From assembly GCA_037355855.1 (NCBI GenBank), contig CM074767.1, positions 2,232,001 through 2,296,000 on the forward strand: 64,000 nucleotides of DNA, written 5' to 3'. The notes under the pieces were generated by a model that ran no database searches, was not told the DNA's origin, and saw only the letters and a list, made by a program, of their open reading frames with translations. The DNA comes from Pseudo-nitzschia pungens (taxonomy: Eukaryota > Bacillariophyta > Bacillariophyceae > Bacillariales > Bacillariaceae). Positions within the stretch are counted from its first letter, which is position 1. Each line of letters opens with the position of its first letter. Of the stretch, positions 1-11,118 are shown in pieces. The translations under genes and the position numbers were made by a program.

Positions 1-127
1 CGGAGTTTCGTGATCTTTTCCGATCCAGAATGAATCAGCCGCACATGAGAATGACGGATCCAATGGCAGGACACAACGCAATGACAGCACAAAACGCGAC
101 GAAGAGAAGAAAACGATGAGCACGTAC

Positions 128-811
128 CTGAAACTGATACAGGGGTCTTTTCCCACTGACCAAAGAATCTTCGTGTCGTTGGGCCATGGCCGCGGAGGGT
201 TTGAATCCCAAGTTCGGTCCCACGGGTTTCTTATTGGGTGTGGGCAGGTTGTCTTTGGCTTTTTTCATGAATCCCTTTAATTTTTCCTGAACCAAATCCG
301 TTGTTGTTTGCTCGTGCGGTTGCTGCGGTTGTTGCTGTTGCTGCTGCTGATGCTGCGGAGCCGGCGTCAGTTGTTGCTGGGTATGAGATGAGTTGACTAC
401 AGGTCCACCTTGAGTCGCATTCGGAATTGGAAGATTGGGAAACGAAGGACCTTGTGCCGGTGCCATCTGTTGTTGCTGCGTCGGCATAGTTCCTTGTCCT
501 CCTGGAATCTGCTGTTGCGGTTGTTGGTAGTTCTGCTGCGGAACTTGTTGTTGCTGTTGCTGCATCATTTGTTGCTGCTGCATCATTTGCTGCTGTTGCA
601 ATTGCTGCTGTGGTATTTGCTGCTGCTGCATTGACTGCTGTTGATAATGATATTGCTGCTGAATCTGCTGCGGCGGCGAAGCGTGCTGCCCATAGATTCC
701 TGGATTCGACTGTGGAATCGATGCACCACCCGGTGGATTGGACAATTGCGGCGGCTGCGGCGGCAGCCCCCTTCCGTGATTCATCGCGTTTGGGTGGTTC
801 GGATTGTTCAT
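128..811 (-). CDS. Glutamine-rich protein, first exon only (partial at window edge)
   Basis: The ATG is at 811-809 and the frame stays open for 228 codons to a good donor (CAG followed by GTACGTG) at 128/127, phase 0. The rest of the gene lies below coordinate 127 or outside the window; no acceptor could be fixed. Residues about 45-170 are very rich in Gln (runs of QQQ with Met and Pro), coded by mixed CAA and CAG. The tail (about 175-228) is Lys-rich and less biased (KLKGFMKKAKDNLPTPNKK). No catalytic domain is visible. Such Q/P-rich leaders are common in transcription regulators and RNA-granule proteins, but I do not recognise the family and assign no function. Confidence 0.6.
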
Positions 812-1912
812 TGCGGGACCTGCGTACTTGTCGCGTTCTGTTGGGATCGATTCGCGCTCGGATGGTTCGCAATTTACTTCGAGTCAAACAGGAGTTCGTT
901 CGGTCGGTTCAGCACGGCATTCCCGGTGTGCGACGCCGTTGTCCTCCCTCTCTCTTTCTCTCTGCTTTCAATTTGGGTGGCGCAACGTTGTCGGATTGTG
1001 AAATTTCCCGTTCTGCAAGAGTCGGGGCGCACGTTGATCGGAACGGCAGCCGATCTTGCTTGGTAGGGAATACAGTAATGGATGGAGTCCGGTCTTTTCG
1101 GTCTTTTTCTCGCGGATCGAGTTTGATGTTGTTGACAACCAATTTTTTATTTTTTGTTGATTCGAATCGAATCCGAAAAAAATAGATTGCACACGATCAA
1201 ACGGAAGGAATGCACCTCCAACGCGCATGGTGCGGTTCGCCAGTACGCGTACGAGTACGAGTACGAGTAAGTTACTTCCGGCAAGTTACTGGTAACGTTA
1301 ATTACGGAAGGGATCTTTTTTCTTTTTTGTGATGCTCTCTACTCGTAATTTACTTTACGTACGTACGTACGTACGCATGGAGAACAAAGTACAATACGTA
1401 TTCATGATCCATACGGTACATCAGAATCGTCCACCGCCGCTTCTCAGCTCATCAAAAAAGGTTCATCTCATGAAGTGTTCCTTCTATTTTAAGAATACCG
1501 TAATCATACTTTTACTTCTAGCAAGTTCTCATCACAACAATCTGCTACCGTACTATCATTGGGATCGAAAAGAGAAAAAAATCTTCCTGTTGGTCATTTC
1601 AGTGGTGGTGAAGGAAAATGTGTGACTCACAAGAACCGTTTCGACGTTGGTGACAAACACTTGCAGAAAAAACCACCGCATGGATCCATGATAACTACTA
1701 CTATACTTGGATATTGGAAAAGCATCGATATGAAAATGGTAATGGTTTTGATTCATTGCACGAAATCTTTGATCACTAAAACATTCTCATGTAGTTAGAA
1801 GAACTTGATTAAAATTTGTTCCGTTCGGGAGATTGGGTGGACTTCCTAGTAGAACTCAAAAACATCGAGACAACTCGCAAGGACAAACTCTCTCTTGCTC
1901 CTAGTAACTCGT
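812..1912. other. Intergenic spacer with short simple repeats
   Basis: No supportable gene. It holds two simple-sequence runs: a repeated ACGAGT near 1248-1270 and an ACGT tetranucleotide run at about 1358-1376. Short open frames here (up to 98 residues) show no family resemblance. Confidence 0.5.
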
Positions 1913-3048
1913 CTAGACGGAAACACCAGCGTGGTTCTCGACAACGTATGCGCAGTTGGCGGAAACCTTGTCCCAGTTGACAACATTCCACCAGTTGCTG
2001 ACGTACTCGGGTCGGCGGTTTTGGTACTTCAAGTAGTATGCGTGCTCCCAAACATCCAATCCAAGAATTGGGAACATGACTTCCTTGGTGACTCCCTTCA
2101 TGAGAGGGTTGTCTTGGTTGGGAGTTCCTGGTTTTTTGAACAGCAGATTTCACAAGAACAGAAACACGACGGCCACGAGGTCAGAAAACGCTCCGCACTC
2201 AGACGAAAAAAAGGAGAACACAACACAACACTATGCAATGCACGACGCAACACGGGTCGACGTTTACTACATACCAACAATCTCCAACTTGTCACCGGCT
2301 TGGTTGACGCAAACCCAGACCCATCCGGATCCGAAAACAGCTCCGGGAGCGGCCTGGGCCTCGAACTTGGCCTTCATTTCATCCATCGACCCGAAGGACG
2401 AGTCGATGAGCTTCTGCAATTGATCGGATACCTTGCTGTCCTTAGCCTTGTCGGGGGAGGTCATTTCTTCCCAGAAAAAGGCGTGGTTGTAGTGACCACC
2501 ACCGGAGTTGCGGACTCCGGGGCCGGCTTCGAGGGCATCGGCCATGAGATCCAGGATGGGAACCTCGTCCTTTCCTTCGGTGGCCTTGTTGATGTTGGCA
2601 ACGTATGTGGCGTGGTGCTTGTCGTGGTGAATCTTCATTGTGGGGGCATCAATGTACGGTTCGAGGGCCTCGAACGAGTAGGGAAGATCCCCGAGTTCGT
2701 AGGCGTTGGAGATGGCAGGAGCTGCCAGGGTAGCTCCGGCCATCAGAGTCTTCGCGATGACTTCGCGTCGGGTGCTGGCAGCAGCATCTGGAAAATTTGG
2801 AATAGATGATAGAACAAGGAGTTTACGACGTTGTCAGTGTAACACCATCCGAAGAGAAGCGAAGATAAGAGAAGAAACCCGCAGGATATTGTAAGTACAA
2901 CCAAGCACAACAAAGAATCGCACAGGACCCGCATCGACGGAATCCGCTCGATTGGTGACGACAGAATTCGGTGTCAGAACTCACCTGGGTTCTGTGGGGT
3001 CCAAGCAACAGCGGAACTGGCGAGGAGAGCGGCAATGAATAGCTTCAT
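1913..3048 (-). CDS. MnSOD: Plastid-targeted manganese superoxide dismutase
   Basis: Three exons read 3048-2985, 2787-2275 and 2127-1913; both introns are GT-AG (197 and 147 nt) and the joined frame gives 263 residues. It converts superoxide to oxygen and hydrogen peroxide. Metal ligands are H75 (in MKIHHDKHH), H123 (in GGGHYNH), D217 and H221 (in LDVWEHAYY). The GGGH..H motif and the Gln in PNQDNP are of the manganese type rather than the iron type. Exon 1 codes a signal peptide ending SSAVA-W, followed by a Ser/Thr/Arg-rich stretch and a second hydrophobic Ala-rich stretch: a diatom plastid leader with Trp instead of Phe at the cleavage point, possibly going on to the thylakoid lumen. Chloroplast MnSOD is known in diatoms. 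Family call very sure, location inferred. Confidence 0.93.
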
Positions 3049-4033
3049 GGTGATGGATTGATGGCTGGAGTAAAGTATGGTAACACAGTGCTTGTAAGAT
3101 CGGATCAATCAAGATTGCTTTCGATGCCGGCGCGTTGTGTCAAATGAGAACTGCGTAAATTTACGATGTAACAACATCTCATGTACCGTATTGAATCTTC
3201 CAATCATCGATCATCCAATAATTATCGCGCTCCATACGATCGTTTTCTCACTAGTATGCGCATACGGTAGCATCAGATTACCGGTGCGTACGGTAATCGA
3301 GTACGTAATTGAGATGATTGATGAAAGTTTTTAGGCCTTTTTTCCAATCTAACGATCTTTTGGGTTCTGAAATATCAACAAACTTATTCGAGTGAGTCAG
3401 TCGGTCGGAAAGTCATGCCGCACGACCGTTGGGAGTAAATGGAGTTGGATGTGATCGCCTCACGCATCGCTTTTTTGATTTTTTTGAGATTGATGGATGG
3501 ACGAAAAGCCTTTTTCTATCCCATTTTGCTAAAAAATAATAATAAAAAACTACTTCGTACACTCCAAATACTTGAAATTTAACTAATTTTTTTAAGATTT
3601 TTGGACTGCTTCCAAAAAAAATTTGCTTGTTTTTAGGTAAGGGAAATCGTGTGGAAGGACTTGTCTCAGGGCTATTCTATTTTTGTTTCTGACGAGTATT
3701 GCTAGAGAGATGAAACTTTTTCGTTCGAGTGTGATGAGGAACAAAAAGTTGATGGTGAGCTCTTGCTTCCCGTAGTTAAATAATTTGCGTTAACTTGCCG
3801 AAGAGTTTAGCCAGAGCCAAACCGAGCAAGTTGATCGTGTCGTAATTTACTTGTATGGAGTCCCAGGGCTACCGCACAAGTACCGGTACGCAAAAATACA
3901 GTTTCGCATACCCGTACTCGTACAACATTGGAAAAGAGCATCATTGTTTTGAACAGGGCATTTGAAACCAATTACCATTGACTTGCAGCCATTTATCGAT
4001 AAATCAAAAGGGAGAGATCAATCATAATTCATC
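3049..4033. other. Intergenic spacer between divergent MnSOD and UBC9 genes
   Basis: AT-rich spacer of about 985 bp with homopolymer A/T runs at 3530-3620. It must hold the promoters of both divergent genes, but no promoter element could be named with confidence. Confidence 0.4.
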
Positions 4034-4694
4034 ATGTCGAGTGGAATTGCACGGGGCCGCCTGGTAGAAGAGCGAAAGGCTTGGAGGCGTGATCACCCGT
4101 TTGGGTTTTATGCGCGTCCGACAAGCAAAGGTGACGGAAGCTCTGACATCATGAAATGGGAGGCAGGCATTCCGGGAAAGGAGGGAACCGATTGGGAAAA
4201 TGGCGTCTTCAAGGTCTCAATGGAATTCAGCGAAGATTATCCATCTAAGCCGCCAAAGTGTAAGTCTTGTGTTGCATGATTCTCACCCGATAGTCGTGTC
4301 AGGGAGACGTCCCCGAAGCAGCTTATCGGTTTTTCGACACTCGATAGTTCAATGTCAGATAGCACGGTATTTTCCTCACTTTCGATGGTTCGGTTGTTTT
4401 TCGAATCAATTCACAACACTGCATGGCATACATGACTCGGTAGGCAAATTTGTTCCTCCCCTTTTCCATCCCAATGTCTATCCATCGGGGACAATTTGTC
4501 TCTCTATTCTGAACGAAGAAGAGGGTTGGCGTCCTGCTATTACTTTGAAACAAGTTCTGATCGGCATTCAGGACTTACTCGATGATCCCAACCCAAATAG
4601 TCCAGCTCAATCGGAAGCATATCAGCTTTTTATTCACAACAAAGCCGAATATAAGAGAAGAGTCCAAGCGGAAGCTCGAAAAAACACTCCTTGA
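4034..4694 (+). CDS. UBC9: SUMO-conjugating enzyme UBC9 (E2)
   Basis: Two exons, 4034-4259 and 4444-4694, split by a 184-nt GT-AG intron (donor GTAAGT) inside the Cys codon of PPKCKF. The joined product is 158 residues, the same length as human UBC9. It takes SUMO from the SAE1/SAE2 activating enzyme as a thioester and passes it to target lysines, mainly in the nucleus. The E2 fold is complete: N-terminal helix ([19 protein letters not shown]), the HPN motif at residues 84-86, the catalytic Cys94 in GTICLSIL, and the UBC9-type tail. UBC9 and not a ubiquitin E2 is indicated by the basic N-terminus and the EEGWRPAIT segment. Divergent from the MnSOD gene. Confidence 0.97.
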
Positions 4695-5773
4695 GTGAAT
4701 CGAACGGAAAAGCATCGCTTTGGATTACTCTGAATCGGGATTTCGACTGCGAACGGTCTACTTTGTATTGTTTGGGTTGACGAAGCATGAAGCGCATTAT
4801 CCAAGCGTTTCATTCTCTTGGGGAATTTGGAAGATGATTGGATATGAGGCCCTCCAGGCTTTTGACCGTGTAGACCTTGCTATCTGCGGAATCTAAAATG
4901 GCATTCAATGTATTGATGGTCGTTTGAAAGATACCATTTCTGATTGCAGGACGATATGTTCTAATATGATTAAATCCGGCTGTTTGACACCAAACTATTA
5001 GTGTCGTGAATTACTGTGCCACGACAACAGAAGTTTCGCCGGATAGACAAAATTCTTGTTCTATGACTGTTCAGTATGATTTATTATTAGCACGCATCCA
5101 ATGGCTCTATATTGCTGAATGGATGTAAATCCACCGTATGTTTGCCCGGCTTCTTTCTCCAGATGTGTCTGGGGCCAAAAGTATGAAGGAAACGCCTTTG
5201 ATTTGATCCGACCTACTATGTCTCGTCGTCGTGTGCCAGCGCCACTGCTTCCGTTTATCTGCAATATTCGCATGAGCTCATCAAAAGGTTGGGCAGACCA
5301 CACAGATCTCGCGTTTCCCTCATTGTTTTTCGGTGGAAAAAAGTTCAAATAATACAGCGTTTCACAATGATGTCGAGCGATTTGCTCGTAACGGGAGAGT
5401 GATGGTATGTGTACGGTACATACGGAGTGATAAGAATTTTTTGGCGGTCACGAATTCGATAGTTAAGTTGCTCGTGCTTTCCTCTCATAAGCGGTCGATC
5501 GAATCGTTAAATTGATAACAAATAATTTACACCGTGAAGCTACCCGAATCTGAGATGCTCAACTTCGTCATCGCTCAAGCCGCAATTGCATTGGTTGCTA
5601 CTACGATGCGCTTTAGAAAGTGATCTGCTCACTCCTTTCGTAATAATCAAAAATTGTTTGCTTTAGCTTACCAGGTAATAATTTGTCCTACGGCACGAAT
5701 TTTTCGTAGCCTCTGATTCGGCTCGCCCACACTCTTTCGATACATCCTAAACAATCGGTATCGCGTGCACTTT
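4695..5773. other. Intergenic spacer
   Basis: About 1.08 kb between convergent genes. It contains overlapping small frames on both strands at 5061-5352 (95 residues minus, 77 plus) with no recognisable domain. Nothing else is supportable. Confidence 0.4.
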
Positions 5774-6942
5774 TTATTCCGACGACAAACCCATGGCCCT
5801 CAACATTGTGGCACCCAACTGAGCTGGGGATCTCGATATGTGTACACCGGCGGATTCTAGAGCCTCGAACTTCGCCGCAGCTGTTCCCTTTCCTCCCGCC
5901 ACGATAGCTCCGGCGTGACCCATGCGACGTCCAGGGGGAGCAGTGGTTCCAGCGATAAAACCAACAACCGGCTTGTTCGGATCACCGTACTCCTTCAACC
6001 ATTCGGCAGCTTCTTCCTCGGCACTGCCACCAATTTCACCAATCATGATAATTCCCTCTGTCTGAGGATCATTGGTAAATCGCTCCAGGCAATCAATGAA
6101 ATTGGTACCATTGAAAGGATCTCCACCAATTCCTACGCAAGTGGACTGTCCGAGGCCAGCCACGGTGGTTTGGTGAACAGCCTCGTACGTCAAGGTTCCG
6201 CTTCTAGATACCACACCAATCTTTCCGGGCTTGTGAATGTATCCGGGCATGATTCCAATCTTGCATTCACCCGGCTTGATGATTCCGGGGCAGTTTGGAC
6301 CGATCAATCTGGTCGCCGACTGCTGTCGAAGGGCGTATTTGACTCTAGCCATATCTTGCTGAGGAACACCTTCGGTGATTGCAACCACCAATGGGATCTC
6401 GGCTTCGATCGCATCCATGATTGCTTGAGCGCAAAACGGAGGGGGAACGTAAATGACAGACGCATCTGGTTTGACGGCCTCTTTTGCTTCCATGACCGTA
6501 TCAAAGACGGGGAGGCCGAGGTGTTCTTGCCCGCCCTTTTTGGGGGTTACGCCACCCACCATGTTCGTTCCGTATTCGATTGCCTGGGTGGAGTGAAACG
6601 TTCCCTATAATCGATACGGCGAAGCGTGATGGAGATGTCGGCGGATATTTTGACATGGGAATCCGAGAAATATTAATGAGATTTACGGTGAAATTTACGG
6701 TGAAACGATCCCCATTATTTTAGATGAAGTTTTCTACCGTTTGAAAACAACGCACAGAGATGGAAATTTACAGGTGCATGAATTGCAGCACGAAATCGAC
6801 GACTTACCTGCTTTCCGGTAAAGCCTTGGCAAATAACTTTTGTGTTCTTATCGACCCACACATTTGCAGTCGATGACATGGATCGCACACTGGGGCGGGC
6901 GACCGACGTTGCTATCTTCGATACCAGTTTACTTGAGTTCAT
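5774..6942 (-). CDS. SUCLG1: Succinyl-CoA ligase alpha subunit, mitochondrial
   Basis: Two exons, 6942-6808 (45 codons, phase 0) and 6604-5774, with a 203-nt GT-AG intron; the product is 321 residues. With a beta subunit (not in this window) it interconverts succinyl-CoA and succinate, making ATP or GTP in the citric acid cycle. The start [21 protein letters not shown] is rich in Ser, Arg and Lys without acid residues, a mitochondrial presequence. The mature part starts with [18 protein letters not shown], the CoA-binding fold. The phosphohistidine is H275 in [10 protein letters not shown]. The CPGII and SRSGTLTYE motifs and the [10 protein letters not shown] loop are all present. A longer upstream open frame (to 7242) lacks a better leader, so the ATG at 6942 is preferred. 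Confidence 0.95.
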
Positions 6943-7439
6943 GGCGATTTTCTGTGATTCTATTCGCGATGTGTAGCAGGATTTGACGATTGACGAGTAA
7001 TTGTGAATTGATGGCCGTTGACCACTATCACGTAAGATTTTTTGTGATGTTCCAAAAAAGCGTTCGATAAAAAATACGGAGAAGGCACAGGACACAGCAC
7101 AGGACACCCTCCAAAGACACACCATCATCATCAAGTCAAGATTGGGGGGGGAAGCAGAAGGCGAAGAATGCGGAAGAAGATCAAAATCATCGCCAAGGAA
7201 TTGGAGAATGAATCCTTTTGTTGGTTTGAAACCCATCATCAACTTTGGAGAACCCGTGACTGATCGATCTGAAAATGAATCCCTAGTGATAGTAAATTAC
7301 AAGTACCGGTACCGGTAAGGTTAAGGTTTACCTATTTCGAGACGAAGAGAACCAAACGTTCCGATAGAAACATCAAAAATCGAAGAGGAACCAAGTACAC
7401 CCTAACCTTAGTACCATTACCGGTAGTACTAGGTGCCAT

Positions 7440-7620
7440 GCATCCATCATCTTCGACACCTTTTCTAACGCACCTCTCGAGTGGTAGCTAGTGTCTTTCT
7501 AGTTTATACAATAGTATTTGTATGATTCCTTTGTTACCTCTGTCCTTGCCAGCACTCCGTGCACTATTGTCCTTATTGTTGTTGCCCTCTATTGCTGACA
7601 AGCGATATCTTTACAATTGT
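7440..7620 (+). repeat. Degraded 3' portion of a copia-type LTR
   Basis: This stretch follows, in order, the last about 170 bp of the LTRs at 53520-54384 and 61956-62864: a CACCTCTCGAGTGGTAG block (LTR: ACCTCTAGGGAAGTA), CAGCACTCCGTGCACTATTG (LTR: CAGGACTCTATGTGCTATTG) and TTGCTGACAAGCGATAT (LTR: TTGCTGACAAGCAAATAT). It is well diverged and the 5' part is missing, so it is an old relic of a related element rather than a recent solo LTR. Confidence 0.6.
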
Positions 7621-7989
7621 GGGTTCTATTGCTGAGATTGCAACAAATCACTTTTGATTGGCAATCCCCGATCCTTTTCTGTCAACTTTTTTCCAATGCA
7701 CAGCAGCTTTTTGTTCTTAATTGAATTTTGTTTTTGATGAAAGAAAATTTATTCATTTTCACCTGAATTTAGTTTCAAAAATGAATCGGCATTGAGCTTC
7801 GGACTACAGACAAAAGATTGGTCTAACTCTGTTTTTGATATCAGGGGTTATTCAGCCTTTCCTAAAGGTTTCTATTGAATCCAAGGAGAAGGGCAAATGG
7901 CAGAGGAAAGGAGGACCTCTCACCCTTGCCATTAGAATCACGTTCTCATAATAACAAATTTTGCAACAAAAGACAATAGAATGGATATG

Positions 7990-8100
7990 AAGACTTAAGT
8001 TGGTAAGGAATTCCTAGTAGCTGACCCCCTGTCATTGCAGAACTCAGCACTATGGAATGTGAGACCAAGGGCCAGCTGATCAGAATTCTGTAGTAGGACT
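7990..8100. repeat. Small hairpin element (inverted-repeat, MITE-like), copy 1
   Basis: Left arm GGAATTCCTAGTAGCTGAC and right arm (reverse-complemented) AGAATTCTGATCAGCTGGCC are imperfect inverted repeats about 100 bp apart. The same arms, better preserved, occur at 48938-49037, so this is a dispersed family. No target duplication could be fixed. Confidence 0.5.
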
Positions 8101-8919
8101 CAAATGGAGTTGGTTGTGGCTCCCACCAGTTGTGTTTTTCTTGTGAGTGAACTAACGTGCTCAAAACACGTGTTATGTGAATGTTGTCAAAGAAAGAGTT
8201 AGTATTGTCAATGTTATACAGCAGTTTCCTTGTAGGAGAATCTACTAGAAATAATGATCATTTCAGTCCTAGTACTTGTTGATCTTTTGACAAGAGAATG
8301 AAACATGAGCAAAACAGACAACTGAATGTAGAAAGCCTTTCTCTGATTCTTCATCAACAAACTTCACAGAAACCAACCACCACTTACATCGGTTCAAGAT
8401 ATCTGTCAACTTCCGTCACGAAATAGACTTGTAATTTTTTTGGCTAGAAAATTTGTTGAATTAGGTAGGTCAATTCAATGTTCAAATGGAGATGAAGGAA
8501 GAAAATCAATTCATATCATTATCTTTGACCCGAGATCCAACAGATAAAGTAGTTCCCTTACTCGGAAATGAACTCAAAACAACAATACAGAGACCAACAG
8601 ACGAAATGGTGGATATTTTCCCGGCACGCAATGCAGAGCGAAAGACATCACCTGCTTCAAAAGAAACACACGGAGACTGGCACACGTCAATAAATAATTG
8701 CAGCTAACTACAAGAAATTTTTCTTTTGTGGCTCAATTCCATGACGATCTGTGTTCACCAGTGAGGTAATGGACGACCAAACATTTGAACCATTACCAAA
8801 TATAGCGATTTCAACATGGCTTTTGTTTTCGTCATATTATCAGAACTTAAATTCATACACGAAAATGAGCATGTTTGCGTTGCCCGCAACTCAATGCTTT
8901 CCTTCTTCTTCGAACTTTC

Positions 8920-9983
8920 CTACCACACAACACCCTCTCCTTCAACGACGTGGAAATCTCTGCTGAGGATCTTCGAATATGTCTCAAGAACTCCACTTTG
9001 GGCAACTTCGTCATTGGTTTGAATCTTTCCAGTTCCAGTCGGGATACCCTTTGCATCCACAACTAGCTCGCCCAAAAAGGGAGTGCTCCCGTCGACCGTG
9101 AATCCTTGCAAATGATCCTTCAGGTTGTCGGCCGGAACGACAAACTGTTTCAAAAGAAGCATACCCCACTTGTCGTCTTGATCGAATCCAGTGTGGATCG
9201 GTAGTCTCAAATGAGGGAATCGAGGGGTAACGAAGGGTTTGCCCTCAGCAAAATCAAAGAATCGAACCTCGGGGATAACCGACTCGCAGAGTCGCACGTA
9301 ATTCACATCGGATCCTGCCTCTTGCGAAATCAAAACATTCGCCTTGGTAACAGTTAGCGCCTGTGCCAGGGCTTCCTTCGCTGCCTCAGGGTCTTTCGTA
9401 GCTAGCGTGGGGTCCAAGTTGTACAAAATCAAACCAGATTTACTGCAGGCAAATTGAAGAACCATCTGAAAAAAGAAATCAATGCGAAGGTCATCACATC
9501 AGATGCACTGCGATGAGTATCATGTCGTGTTCCCTGTAGTTTGGATGTTTTTCATTGGTATACAAAAAACATGTAGAATGCCACAAAAGAAACAAGTACG
9601 GTCGTTTTGTCCGCTATCTTTGGGATTACTTCACTTACCGATTCGGAAAAGTGGGCGGGCAACCAGCTCAAAACGACATCTCCGGGTTGTAGTCCGTTTT
9701 CTAACAAACCAACCGCGAGAGCCTCGGAATAAAAGTCAACGTGATGAAGATTCCATTTTCTGTTCTTGAATTCGTATCTTACAACGTCTTTGTAAGGATT
9801 TTCCTTTGCAAGTTGTGTCAGGAGGGATCCTCCGCTAGTCGACATGAATTTGGCGCCGGTTGGAGTACGCTTCGCTGTGGGAGCATCGGGTGCGGCCGCC
9901 GTGGGAAGAGACCATCGCGACAAGCACCGGAGATTGCTGCTTCGAGCAATGGCTCCTCGGGCAACTCTAAAAGACAGAGACAT
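8920..9983 (-). CDS. Protein resembling the N-terminal part of acyl-CoA synthetase/AMP-binding enzymes, without the catalytic core
   Basis: Two exons, 9983-9639 (115 codons, phase 0, donor GTAAGT) and 9465-8920; the product is 296 residues, about half the usual family length. Residues about 53-150 follow the start of an AMP-binding enzyme: a short helical block, then GLQPGDVVLSWLPAHFSES, then FACSKSGLILYNLDP and an Ala/Glu-rich helix. The adenylate-binding loop (Ser/Thr/Gly-rich) and the C-terminal catalytic lysine region are not seen; the remaining 150 residues are unlike that part. The first 45 residues (SLSFRVARGAIARSSNLRCLSRWS) look like a mitochondrial presequence. It may be a structural or regulatory derivative; no activity is claimed. 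The clean splice sites and continuous frame argue against a pseudogene. Confidence 0.7.
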
Positions 9984-10300
9984 GTTTCCGATGTAGACTT
10001 CTCAAACCAAAAGGATAACTCTTCAAACACTATCGGAACCACCGTTGTCGTTGTCTTGTTGTTGATGTTCTCAGCAAACGACGCACTATGCTCGGCGTAC
10101 AGTATTGTACGTACTAGTACAACAGCAGTACAGTTAACTTCCTTGGGGCTCCGCAACGAGAGCGACGTCTTGTTGCTGCTCGTTTACAACTAAGAAAGTT
10201 CCTTTGCATTTAAAGATATCTTTACTATCTTGTAGTCATACTTTTATGGAATAAATAAGGTACTAATAACTTGGAGCGTACGGCGTGCGGTAGCTTGATT
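9984..10300. other. Spacer upstream of the truncated AMP-binding-like gene
   Basis: About 317 bp; overlapping frames of 110-150 residues on both strands are not supported by any family resemblance. Its right edge is the target duplication (GCTTGATT, 10293-10300) of the hAT-like element. Confidence 0.35.
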
Positions 10301-11110
10301 CAGGGGTGATAATAGGAGGGGGTGCGCCACTGCGCGAAGGAAAAAATTACCTATGCGTGGCACAACTAACAAAACCTGTCTCAAAAATTTTTCTCTCTGT
10401 TTGTTTTTAACTAACAAACACTAGTTAAAATACCTTATCTTCAGATAGTAATAACTCTGTCAAAAATCAATTCTAATCTTTATTTCAAATACCTGCATTA
10501 TGGTTTAAAGTGTTGTAAACAAGAATATTCAATAAAAATGAGGTTTTGAACGAGTCTAAGGTCATCTATTACTGATACAAGATTGTAGGCCTTTTTTTGG
10601 CTTTTTTCGCGGAAGATACCTATTTTATGTATGAAACATATGTTTACTTTACGGCCTTTTTGGGTGCATGACTGACGAATTTCGGTGCATGACTGGCAAA
10701 TTTCGGTGCATGACTGGCGAAGTTGGGTGCATGACTGGAGAAGTCGGGTGCATGACTGACAATTCCAAGCACGTCTGAAGAAAAAAATGGCCTACAACCT
10801 TGTATCAGTAATAGATGACTTTAGACTCGTTCAAAACCTCATTTTTATTGAATATTCTTGTTTACAACACTTTAAACCATAATGCAGGTATTTGAAATAA
10901 AGATTAGAATTGATTTTTGACAGAGTTATTACTATCTGAAGATAAGGTATTTTAACTAGTGTTTGTTAGTTAAAAACAAACAGAGAGAAAAATTTTTGAG
11001 ACAGGTTTTGTTAGTTGTGCCACGCATAGGTAATTTTTTTTTTCAGATTTGAATGGAATTTTTGTACGGGAGCGCGCATCGTGGCGCACCCCCTCCTATT
11101 ATCACCCCTG
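10301..11110. mobile_element. Non-autonomous hAT-like foldback element with long terminal inverted repeats
   Basis: An 810-bp element whose ends are long inverted repeats: 10301-10591 on the left and 10789-11110 on the right. Both begin (inward) with CAGGGGTGATAATAGG. The two arms match closely over about 285 bp; the left arm lacks about 30 bp present in the right arm near 11040-11085. The octamer GCTTGATT lies directly on both sides (10293-10300 and 11111-11118). An 8-bp duplication together with a CAGGG start is the signature of the hAT superfamily. No transposase frame is inside; the middle holds a 21-bp tandem array. Confidence 0.88.
10663..10767. repeat. 21-bp tandem array in the centre of the hAT-like element
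   Basis: The core GGTGCATGACTG recurs at 10663, 10684, 10705, 10726 and 10747, an exact 21-bp period, five copies with small changes between the cores. It sits in the loop between the two inverted arms. Confidence 0.9.
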
Positions 11111-11118
11111 GCTTGATT

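Larger units (their letters stand above)
6943..8919. other. Long intergenic spacer with mobile-element relics
   Basis: Nearly 2 kb without a supportable gene. It includes CCGGTA-rich repeats at 7297-7325 and 7385-7430, an LTR relic near 7440-7620 and a hairpin element near 7990-8100 (both listed separately). A 73-residue frame at 8486-8707 has no recognisable features. Confidence 0.4.

Noticed and set aside
1895..2809. 304-residue plus-strand frame
   Set aside because: It is antisense to the MnSOD exons and runs across both splice junctions; no family resemblance.
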